NCBI RefSeq assembly: GCF_900107105.1
Contig: NZ_FNOT01000002.1
Span: 124,001 to 188,000, forward strand
Direction: 5' to 3'
Length of the DNA stretch: 64,000 nt
Source: Geodermatophilus africanus
GTDB taxonomy: Bacteria > Actinomycetota > Actinomycetes > Mycobacteriales > Geodermatophilaceae
Positions 23,778 to 30,464 of the stretch are shown here, in pieces. The position numbers were made by a program, and so were the translations under genes. The stretch's first letter is position 1. Each line of letters starts with the position of its first letter. The notes under the pieces are model-generated. The model had not been told where the DNA came from. It worked only from the letters and a program-made list of their open reading frames with translations, and ran no database searches.

Positions 23778-24518
23778 GTGACCACCTCCGGCGACCTCCA
23801 CGGGCACACCCACCGCCTCGACCTGGCCGACGCCACCGTCCGCGAGTGGGACGCGACGGTGGTGGCGGCCGACCCGGAACAGGGCATCGTGCTCGACCGC
23901 AGCGCCTTCTACCCCGGTGGCGGCGGGCAGCCGCCGGACGAGGGCGTGCTGCTGTGGGGTGGCGTCCGCACCCGCATCGCCGGCACCCGCAAGGGCGACG
24001 AGCTGTACCTGGTGCCGGTGGAGGGCGACCCGGTGCCGCCGCCGGGCACCGCGGTCCGCGGTGCGCTGGACGACGAGCGGCGGACGGCGCTGATGCGCAC
24101 CCACTCCGGCCTGCACGTGCTGACCGGCGTCGTGCTGCGCGACTTCGGCGCGAAGGTCACCGGCGGCAACATGGAGCCGCTGACCGCGCGCATGGACTTC
24201 GACCTCGCCGAGGTGCCGGCCGACTTCAAGGACCGCGTCGCCGAAGCGGTCAACGCCGAGATCGCCGCCGACCGCCGCATCGAGGTGCGGACGCTGCCGC
24301 GCGAGGAGGCCTACGCGATCCCCGACCTGATCCGGACGGCGACCGACCTGCTGCCGCCCGACATCGAGCAGGTCCGGATCGTCGACATCGTCGGCCTGGA
24401 CCTGCAGGCCGACGGCGGCACGCACGTGGCCTCCACCGCGATGGTCGGCCGGGTCGAGGTGGTCAAGATGGAGAACAAGGGCCGCGGGTTCCGCCGGCTG
24501 CGCATCCGCGTCGTCTGA
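23778..24518 (+). CDS. AlaX-like alanyl-tRNA editing protein
   Basis: A 246-residue stand-alone relative of the AlaRS editing domain. The beta-barrel part has DRSAFYPGGGGQPPDEG (about 39-55). The editing core has THSGLHVLTG with the HxxxH metal pair (about 112-121), GGNMEPLTARMDF, and GGTHVASTAMVG near 215-226. Such proteins hydrolyse Ser- or Gly-tRNA(Ala) mischarged by AlaRS. The usual third zinc ligand Cys of CGGTH is Asp here (ADGGTH), so metal binding may differ. The GTG start precedes TTSGDLHGHTHRLDLAD. It is monocistronic by position. Confidence 0.85.
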   Translation: MTTSGDLHGHTHRLDLADATVREWDATVVAADPEQGIVLDRSAFYPGGGGQPPDEGVLLWGGVRTRIAGTRKGDELYLVPVEGDPVPPPGTAVRGALDDERRTALMRTHSGLHVLTGVVLRDFGAKVTGGNMEPLTARMDFDLAEVPADFKDRVAEAVNAEIAADRRIEVRTLPREEAYAIPDLIRTATDLLPPDIEQVRIVDIVGLDLQADGGTHVASTAMVGRVEVVKMENKGRGFRRLRIRVV

Positions 24519-24697
24519 GCAGGCGCCGCGGGCGGCCCCGACGGCTCGCACGGGCGATGCCCGGCGCCGACACGGGCGAGGCGCGGTTCATGCCTCTCCC
24601 GACCAGTCGGTGCGGATGTCAAGAGTCCCGCGACATCTGTGGACGGCCGCCTGAGCTGGGGATTCGTCTGGCCGGGCACTCGCGGATCGGTTAGACT

Positions 24698-24713
24698 TCG
24701 AACGTCTGATCGA
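24698..24713. promoter_or_regulatory. candidate LexA SOS box
   Basis: TCGAACGTCTGATCGA matches the mycobacterial SOS palindrome TCGAAC-N4-GTTCGA at 15 of 16 counted positions (GATCGA in the second half). It begins just after a possible -10 element TAGACT (24692-24697) and ends 16 bp before the start of the DUF222-HNH gene. Several M. tuberculosis DUF222 (13E12-type) genes are known LexA targets, which supports the call. Confidence 0.6.
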
Positions 24714-24729
24714 TCCGGTGGGAGGTGTC

Positions 24730-25956
24730 GTGGAGGAGCTGACCGCCGCCCTCGACGGCCTCGCCGCCGAGGACCTCAGCCCGCTGTTCGGCCCGGCGCT
24801 GCTGGAGCGGCTGCGGCCGCTGCTGGCCGCGCAGAACCGGCTGGCCGCCGAGATTGCGCGCACCGTGCGGGAGGCCGAGCTGTCCGGTGCCGCCGAGGTC
24901 GACGGGCTCACGACCATGACCTCGTGGCTGCGCGGCCACGGGCACCTGTCCACGGCGGAGGCGGCGCGGGTGGTGCGCACCGGCCGGGCGCTGGCCCACC
25001 TGCCGGCCCTGGCGCAGGCGTTCGCCGCCGGGGCGGTGACCGGCGAGCAGGCCGGCGTGATCGCCCGGGTGGCCGAGCCCGGACCGCTCGCGCTGGCCGC
25101 CGAGCAGGGCGTCGACCTCGAGGTGGTGAACCGGCTGCTGACCGGCGTGGCCTGCGAGCGGCCGCACGCCGATGTGGCGAAGGCGGTGCACCACTACCTC
25201 GACCGGCTGGACGCCGACGGCCCGGAGCCCGACCCGACCGAGGGCCGCCGGCTGGTGCTCACCACGCACGCCGACGGGTCGCTCACCGGCCGGTTCGACC
25301 TCGATCCGGTCGGCGGGGAGAAGCTGCAGACCGCGCTGGAGGCACTCGTGCAGGGCGGCCGGTCCGCCGGCGACGAGCGCACCCCGGCCCAGCAGCAGGC
25401 CGACGCCCTGGTGCAGCTGGCCGACAACGCCCTCGCCTCGGGGAGCCTGCCCGTCCTGCGCGGCCACAAGCCCCAGCTCCTCGTCAAAGTCGCCCTCGAC
25501 GACCTGGCCGACCCCGCGGTCGGCCGCGGTACCGCGCAGCTGGGCTTCGGCGCCACCATCTCCGCCGCCCGGGCCCGCTGGCTGGCCTGCGACGGGCAGA
25601 TCACCCGCATCGTGCTGGGCCCCGACGGGCTGCCGCTGGAGCACGGCCGCACGCTGCGGCTGTTCCCGCCGCACGTCCGCCGCGCCGCCGAGGTCCGCGA
25701 CGGCGGCTGCGTGTTCGCCGGCTGCGCCGCCCCCACCTGGTGGTGCGACGTGCACCACCTGCTGGCCTGGATCGACGGCGGCGCCACCGACCTGGCCAAC
25801 GCCGCGCTGCTGTGCGAGCGGCACCACACCAAGGTCCACCACGGCTTCCGGGTCGAACGACAACCCGACGGCCGCTGGCGCACCTGGCGCCCCGACGGCA
25901 CCGAGATCCTGACCGGACCACAGCGCACCGGACCGCCCCTGGTCACCGCCGCTTGA
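24730..25956 (+). CDS. DUF222 protein with C-terminal HNH endonuclease domain
   Basis: A 408-residue protein of the 13E12-repeat type. Residues about 1-300 form the helical DUF222 region (EVDGLTTMTSWLRGHGHLS, ALAHLPALAQAFAAG, LVLTTHADGSLTGRFDLD). The HNH domain occupies about 330-385, with DGGCVFAGC, CDVHHLLAWIDGG and LLCERHHTKVHHG providing the zinc cysteines and catalytic histidines. Such genes are multicopy in actinobacteria and often damage-inducible; their target is uncertain. GGGAGG lies 5 bases before the chosen GTG. A second in-frame GTG four codons earlier overlaps that ribosome site and is less likely. Confidence 0.88.
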   Translation: MEELTAALDGLAAEDLSPLFGPALLERLRPLLAAQNRLAAEIARTVREAELSGAAEVDGLTTMTSWLRGHGHLSTAEAARVVRTGRALAHLPALAQAFAAGAVTGEQAGVIARVAEPGPLALAAEQGVDLEVVNRLLTGVACERPHADVAKAVHHYLDRLDADGPEPDPTEGRRLVLTTHADGSLTGRFDLDPVGGEKLQTALEALVQGGRSAGDERTPAQQQADALVQLADNALASGSLPVLRGHKPQLLVKVALDDLADPAVGRGTAQLGFGATISAARARWLACDGQITRIVLGPDGLPLEHGRTLRLFPPHVRRAAEVRDGGCVFAGCAAPTWWCDVHHLLAWIDGGATDLANAALLCERHHTKVHHGFRVERQPDGRWRTWRPDGTEILTGPQRTGPPLVTAA

Positions 25957-26102
25957 CCTGATCACCTGCCTCAGCCGGCAGCCTGCCGATGCCCACCTCC
26001 GGGCACCGGCCGGCTGCCCGTGTGCGCGGGCGGTCGCGGTGCCCCGCCGCCTTCGTCAGGGCCGAGGGTGGCCGTGGGCCGGTCCGGGGCCCTCGACACA
26101 GC

Positions 26103-26870
26103 TCAGGCCCGCAGCGTCGTCCACTCCGGGCTCTGCGTGCCGACGGCGACGGCGTGTGCCAGCCGGAGGCTGCCGCTGAGCCAGACGAGGACGTCGTGCA
26201 GCCGCAGCCTTGTGAGCGGGACGCCCCCGGTCGCGGTCAGCAGTCCGGACGCCACGGTCTCGAGCGCACCGAAGGCCTCGGCGTTGGCCCGCAGTTCCCG
26301 GTGCACGACCGCCTCGAGACCGCTGTCGCCCTCCTCGACGTGGGACAGCAACTGGCGGCGGGTGGTGCTGCTGACCAGCGGCACGAGGTCCGGACGCCGG
26401 TGGTGCAGCGCCGCGGAGAGGTGGTCACGGTGCCGCCCGGGACCGTGTCGATCGACCGCCCGCAGACCGGCGCCGACCGTGCCCGGCTCCTCCAGCACCG
26501 ACAGCTCCCCGGGCGGGAGCTCCCAGAACGCCCGCCCGTCCGCCCGCACGGCCACGGCCTCGGCGAGCGGGCCGACCTCGTCGAGCGCGGAGCGGACCGC
26601 GGCCCAACCGGCCGGGTCGAGGCGGCCGTGCAGCCCCTCGGCGACGAGGACGTCGTCGTCGCCCAGCGGTCCGGCCACCCGCGGGCGGCAGTCGAAGCGC
26701 TCGTAGCCGAAGGCCGTGACCCGCACCCACCGACCCTCGGGGGAGCCCGGGGAGCGGAACCACAGCGCCCGCCGCCCCCGCGCGTACCCGAGCACCGCTG
26801 CGAGCGCGGTGTCCCAGGAGATCGGCTCCGGTCCGGCGCTGGGCAGGGACAGAGGCGGACCGGTGACCAC
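26103..26870 (-). CDS. hypothetical protein, soluble, alpha/beta
   Basis: A 255-residue protein I do not recognise. It has a proteinlike composition throughout: LAAVLGYARGRRALWFRSPG near the N-terminus, VRVTAFGYERFDCRPR, LDPAGWAAVRSALDEV, and LLSHVEEGDSGLEAVVHREL toward the end. There is no signal peptide or membrane segment. The GTG start is chosen because GGGGAG precedes it by about 3 bases. The open frame extends upstream but overlaps the neighbouring gene in an implausible Arg/Gly-rich translation. It follows the 144-residue gene on the same strand after 122 bp. Confidence 0.6.
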   Translation of the reverse strand: MVTGPPLSLPSAGPEPISWDTALAAVLGYARGRRALWFRSPGSPEGRWVRVTAFGYERFDCRPRVAGPLGDDDVLVAEGLHGRLDPAGWAAVRSALDEVGPLAEAVAVRADGRAFWELPPGELSVLEEPGTVGAGLRAVDRHGPGRHRDHLSAALHHRRPDLVPLVSSTTRRQLLSHVEEGDSGLEAVVHRELRANAEAFGALETVASGLLTATGGVPLTRLRLHDVLVWLSGSLRLAHAVAVGTQSPEWTTLRA

Positions 26871-26992
26871 CTCCCCAGCCTGCTCGACGCCGAGCCGAGC
26901 CGCGCCGTCGAGGAGACATGCGCCGGCGTGGCGTGCGCCGCGGTCGTGCGGACGACCCTCGGAACGGGGGCCGGCGGTCGTAGACGTCCGCC

Positions 26993-27427
26993 TCACCCGG
27001 TCGGTGGCCGCCACGTCGTCGGCTCGACGACCGGGACGACCCGGCCGCCCGCGGCCAGATGCAGGCTCCAGCCGCCCGCGATTGCGTCGTCGAGGACCGT
27101 GTGCAGCCCCTCGGCCCACTCGTCGTCTCCCGCGGTGACCGCGGCGTGCCCGGGGCGGCACAGCGCCATCGCCAGGTGGGTGATGCCGGCGGAGTGCTCG
27201 GTCACGGCCTCGTGCAGGTGCACCAGCCCGCGCAGCGTGGACAGGTCCGGCACCCGTGGCACGTCGTCCACCGGCATGACCACCGGCAGTGCGGTGCCGT
27301 CCTCGTACAGCCACGACAGCCAGAGACTGCGGGCGGCGAAGACCGGCGGGTCGAGCAGGTCGGCCCAGCGCTGGGTCAGCTCGGCGGCCGAGCGGACGGG
27401 GACCTGGGCGAGCGGGGGCGTCGTCAT
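26993..27427 (-). CDS. hypothetical protein, 144 aa
   Basis: A compact soluble protein with well-defined secondary-structure patterning: ELTQRWADLLDPPVFAARSL, then LWLSWLYEDGTALPVVMPVD, LRGLVHLHEAVTEHS and HLAMALCRPGHAAVTAGDDE. The last block resembles sequences in which the protein judges an input such as a radical-SAM or RadC partner, but nothing firm can be said. The ATG gives MTTPPLAQVPVRS; no strong ribosome site is visible. It diverges from the Excalibur gene across 209 bp. Confidence 0.62.
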   Translation of the reverse strand: MTTPPLAQVPVRSAAELTQRWADLLDPPVFAARSLWLSWLYEDGTALPVVMPVDDVPRVPDLSTLRGLVHLHEAVTEHSAGITHLAMALCRPGHAAVTAGDDEWAEGLHTVLDDAIAGGWSLHLAAGGRVVPVVEPTTWRPPTG

Positions 27428-27636
27428 GCCCGGGACCCTCGCCGATCCTCCGACGCTGCGGTTCGCCGTCCACAGGAGGGCGCCCGTCCACACGGTGGAC
27501 GACGCCGGTCGCCTGCCTCTGCTACCGGCTCAGCTGCACCACCCGCACCAGCCGTCGCGGCTCTGGCCAGCCAGCACACCGAGGGCCCGGCGCGCACGTA
27601 CGGTGCCCGTGTACTTCTCAGAACGGGGGACCAGCA

Positions 27637-28278
27637 ATGTGGCCGACCAAGGCGGGCACACAGCTCGCACAGACGATGGAGCTGCCCGCGCCGCCGCCCG
27701 CCGAGGTCCCCAGGAAGCAGCGGAAGTGGCTGCGCTGGGGCATCCCGCTGGTGGCCTTCCTGCTGGGCATCGGCGTCGGCGGTGCCGGCGACCAGCCCGA
27801 TGTGACGACCACCCCGCAGTACCAGTCCCTGCAGGCGGAGATGGACACGGCGCAGGACGAAGCCGACGAGCTCAGCGACGAGGTGGCCGCGGCCGAAGAG
27901 CGGGTCCAAACGGCAGCCGCGGCGGCGCAGGCCCGGATAGAACAGCAGAGCCTGACGATCACTCAGCGCGCCACGGACCTCGACCAGCGGGAGCAAGACC
28001 TCATCGCACGGGAGAGCGCCGTGCGAGCGGCCGAGCAGGCGGCCACCAGCCGCACCGGAACCAGCAGCTCGTCGTCCTCGTCGTCCTCGTCGTCCGGCTC
28101 CGTCTCGTCCGGCGCGGGTAACGCGTCGGTGGCCGAGCCGGAGCCGCAGGTCTCGGCCATCGCCTCCTACGCCAACTGCACCGAGGCCCGCGCCGCCGGC
28201 GCCGCCCCCGTCCGCGTCGGCGACCCCGGCTACGGCCGGCACCTCGACCGCGACGGCGACGGGGTCGGCTGCGAGTGA
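27637..28278 (+). CDS. membrane-anchored Excalibur-domain protein
   Basis: A 213-residue protein. The N-terminal basic region (PRKQRKWLRWG) is followed by one membrane segment (about 33-50), a predicted extracellular coiled coil (about 63-135; QSLQAEMDTAQDEADELSDE and onward), a serine-rich linker (about 144-160) and a C-terminal Excalibur calcium-binding domain (about 175-213; YANCTEARAAGAAP, then HLDRDGDGVGCE with paired cysteines and the DxDxDG loop). The layout suggests a cell-surface protein held in the membrane with its calcium-binding head outside. GGGGGA lies about 7 bases before the ATG. The role is unknown. Confidence 0.83.
   Translation: MWPTKAGTQLAQTMELPAPPPAEVPRKQRKWLRWGIPLVAFLLGIGVGGAGDQPDVTTTPQYQSLQAEMDTAQDEADELSDEVAAAEERVQTAAAAAQARIEQQSLTITQRATDLDQREQDLIARESAVRAAEQAATSRTGTSSSSSSSSSSSGSVSSGAGNASVAEPEPQVSAIASYANCTEARAAGAAPVRVGDPGYGRHLDRDGDGVGCE
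28069..28095 (+). repeat. three perfect 9-bp tandem repeats inside the Excalibur gene
   Basis: TCGTCGTCC occurs three times without a gap and encodes part of the serine-rich linker. The unit is a multiple of three, so slippage would change linker length without breaking the frame. Confidence 0.85.
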
Positions 28279-28283
28279 CCGCA

Positions 28284-28318
28284 CGGGGCCGGTCCGGACG
28301 ACGTCCGGACCGGCCCCG
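28284..28318. terminator. perfect 16-bp hairpin between convergent genes
   Basis: Arms 28284-28299 and 28303-28318 (CGGGGCCGGTCCGGAC and its complement) pair perfectly around the 3-nt loop GAC. It lies 6 bp after the Excalibur stop codon and 3 bp before the last base of the convergent unit. It should therefore terminate transcription in both directions, although no U-tract follows. Confidence 0.85.
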
Positions 28319-28320
28319 CG

Positions 28321-28461
28321 TCAGTCGTGGGACCCGCCGTCGTCGGGGAGGACCTCGATGCCCGCGTCCGGCGCCAGGCCGAGGAGCGTGTGCGTGGCCG
28401 CCAACGTCGTCGCCGGGACATCGGCGTGGGCGCGGTCGGCGGTCAGCTGGAACGGGGTCAC
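28321..28461 (-). CDS. small protein coupled to the hydroquinone-reductase-like gene
   Basis: A 46-residue frame (starts VTPFQLTADRAHADVPATT, ends EVLPDDGGSHD) whose GTG overlaps the stop codon of the upstream gene as GTGA. The codon pattern and amino-acid balance are proteinlike rather than shadow-like. It ends 3 bp before the terminator hairpin, so it would be the last gene of the unit. No family is recognised. It could be a real small protein or a truncated gene end. Confidence 0.5.
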   Translation of the reverse strand: MTPFQLTADRAHADVPATTLAATHTLLGLAPDAGIEVLPDDGGSHD

Positions 28462-29495
28462 CGGTGGCCGAGACCGCCGGGGCCGTGGTCGGCGGGCACC
28501 CGCTCGTCCTCGGGCGGCGGCCCGGGCGGGGTCCCGTCGCCGAAGGGCCGGCCGCCGAGCTCCTCGCGGCCGTGCGGGGTCAGCCAGTTCGCGGTGTCGG
28601 GGCCGACCGGGATCACCTGGGTGGGGTTGATGTCGGCGTGGACGACGTAGTAGTGCTCCTTGATCTGCGGGAAGTCGATCGTGTCGCCGAACCCCGGGGT
28701 CTGGAACAGGTCGCGCGCGTAGCCCCACAGCGCCGGCAGCTCGGTCAGCTTCTGCCGGTTGGCCTTGAAGTGGCCGTGGTAGACGGGGTCGAAGCGGGCC
28801 AGCGTGGTGAACAGCCGGACGTCGGCCTCGGTGATCGACTCGCCCATCAGGTAGCGCTGCCCGGCCAGCCGCTCCTCGAGCCAGTCCAGCGCCGTCCACA
28901 GCCGCTCGTACGCCTCGTCGTAGGCCCGCTGCGAGCCGGCGAAGCCGCACCGGTACACGCCGTTGTTGACCTCGGTGTAGACGCGCTGCATGACCTCGTC
29001 CATCTCGTCCCGCAGCTTCTCCGGGTAGAGGTCCGGCGCGCCGTCGCGGTGGAACCCGGTCCACTCGGTGGAGAGGTCCAGCGTCATCTGCAGGAAGTCG
29101 TTGGTGACGACCTGCTTGGTGGGGACGTCCACCATCGCCGGCACCGTGATGCCGCGGTCGTAGTCGGGGAACCGGGCGAGGAAGGCCTGCTGCAGCCGCT
29201 CGTGGCCCAGCACCGGGTCGCGGCCGCCGGGGTCGAGGTCGAAGGTCCAGGAGCGCTCGTCGTGGGTCGGTCCGCACAGGCCCATGGAGATGGCGTCCTC
29301 CAGGCCGAGCAGCCGGCGCACGATGACCGCCCGGTTCGCCCACGGGCACGCCCGCGCGACGACGAGCCGGTAGCGCCCGGCCTCCACCGGCCACCCGCCC
29401 GAGCCGTCGGCGGTGATCCGGTCGGGGATGTAGGCGGTGTCCCGCTGGAACTCCCCGGAGGTGACGTAGCCCGACCCGCTGTTGTCTTCGCTCAC
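28458..29495 (-). CDS. glutathionyl-hydroquinone reductase type protein (ECM4/YqjG family)
   Basis: A 345-residue Xi-class GST-like protein. The thioredoxin-like part holds the family active site ACPWANR (Cys about 50). Further conserved blocks are LCGPTHDERSWTFDLDPGG, TVPAMVDVPTKQVVTNDF and the all-helical GST C-domain (VNNGVYRCGFAGSQRAYDEA; LMGESITEADVRLFTTLARF). Family members reduce glutathionyl-hydroquinones. Actinobacteria usually have mycothiol instead, so the physiological thiol may differ. The start is an ATG (MSEDNSGSGYVTSG). It probably heads a two-gene unit with the 46-residue protein. Confidence 0.87.
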   Translation of the reverse strand: MSEDNSGSGYVTSGEFQRDTAYIPDRITADGSGGWPVEAGRYRLVVARACPWANRAVIVRRLLGLEDAISMGLCGPTHDERSWTFDLDPGGRDPVLGHERLQQAFLARFPDYDRGITVPAMVDVPTKQVVTNDFLQMTLDLSTEWTGFHRDGAPDLYPEKLRDEMDEVMQRVYTEVNNGVYRCGFAGSQRAYDEAYERLWTALDWLEERLAGQRYLMGESITEADVRLFTTLARFDPVYHGHFKANRQKLTELPALWGYARDLFQTPGFGDTIDFPQIKEHYYVVHADINPTQVIPVGPDTANWLTPHGREELGGRPFGDGTPPGPPPEDERVPADHGPGGLGHR

Positions 29496-29531
29496 GCCCC
29501 CAGCGTGATCGACTCCGCGCCGGCCCGCTCG

Positions 29532-29954
29532 TCAGAGCCGCGTGGTCGTCGCCTTGTCGCGCCGGCCGCCGTAGAACCGCTCGAGCACCTCGCCGAACAC
29601 CGGCTCGCCGGTCGCGGCGGCCTCGAACAGCGTCATCGACGAGCGGAGCTTGAGCGCGTCCACCGGGCCGAGCACCCGCACCGGGTCGTCGCCGGTCATT
29701 GCCAGCAGCGCCCGCGCGCACTCGACCAGCCGCGGCCCGAGCACCGGGTGCGCCAGGTACGCCCGGGCCTCGTCCAGCCCGCCGATCGCGTACCGCTGCG
29801 CCATCGGGCTGTGCCCGAGGCCGGCCACCTGCGGGAAGACGAACCACATCCAGTGGCCGCGCTTGGCCCCGGCCCGCAGCTCGCGCAGCGCCTGGTCGTA
29901 CACGCCGCCGTCCTGGGCCCGGACGAACCGCTCGAGGTCGAAGGGGTCGCTCAT
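29532..29954 (-). CDS. DUF1810 family protein
   Basis: A 140-residue protein with the conserved DUF1810 features DPFDLERFVRAQDGGVYDQA at the start, KRGHWMWFVFPQVAGLGHS (about 32-50) and YAIGGLDEARAYLAHPVLGP (about 56-75), and an ending RFYGGRRDKAT. Members are small cytosolic proteins without assigned activity. The ATG before SDPFDLERF is preferred because AAGAGGCGG stands just before it and it matches family N-termini. An ATG four codons earlier (MKRR) is the alternative. Confidence 0.82.
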   Translation of the reverse strand: MSDPFDLERFVRAQDGGVYDQALRELRAGAKRGHWMWFVFPQVAGLGHSPMAQRYAIGGLDEARAYLAHPVLGPRLVECARALLAMTGDDPVRVLGPVDALKLRSSMTLFEAAATGEPVFGEVLERFYGGRRDKATTTRL

Positions 29955-29998
29955 CCGCCTCTTCATGACCGGCTGTGCTGCTCGCTACTCCTCCGGGG

Positions 29999-30460
29999 TC
30001 AGTGACGGCGGATGTCGGTGCGCCGTCCCCGGGGCGGGTGGACGCCCGCCGCCATCGCGAGCCGCAGGACGCGGTACCGGTGCGGCCGGTGGGGCTCGAG
30101 CAGGGCGAGCATCCGGTCGTCGTTAGCCCGCTCCTCCCGGGCGAGGAGCCAGCCGATGATCGAGGGGATCCCCGAGTCGCCGACGACCACCGCGTCGCGG
30201 TCACCCCAGGTCTGGGCGCAGGCAGCTCGCCGTCCAGGGCCCGACGCCCTGCACCGCTCGCAGCCCGTGCGCCTCGACCCGGGCCTCGGGCCCGCCGGGC
30301 TGCCAGGTGACCGAGACGGTGCCCGGACCGTCCGGGGTCCAGGTGGCCCGCGCGAAGCGACCCGGGGCGGCGGCCACGGTCGGGTCCCCGGGGAGCATGC
30401 GCAGGCTGCCCAGCGTGGACCCGAGGTCGATGTCCCCGACCGGGACCGTCCTGGGCGAAC
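29999..30460 (-). pseudogene. decayed AlkA-like DNA-3-methyladenine glycosylase
   Basis: Two fragments of one protein are visible. The upstream piece reads DIDLGSTLGSLRMLPGDPTV, ATWTPDGPGTVSVTW, then jumps to LRAVQGVGPWTASCLR, the helix-hairpin-helix end. About 130-150 residues normally in between are missing. After CTG GGG TGA the homologous sequence resumes in another frame (VVGDSGIPSIIGW, REERANDDRMLALLEPHRPH, ending TDIRRH). Removing one G from the GGGG run (plus-strand CCCC at 30204-30207) restores LGDRDAVVVGDSG. So both an internal deletion and a one-base frameshift are present. Identification rests on remembered features of actinobacterial AlkA-type glycosylases. Confidence 0.68.
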
Positions 30461-30464
30461 AGGG

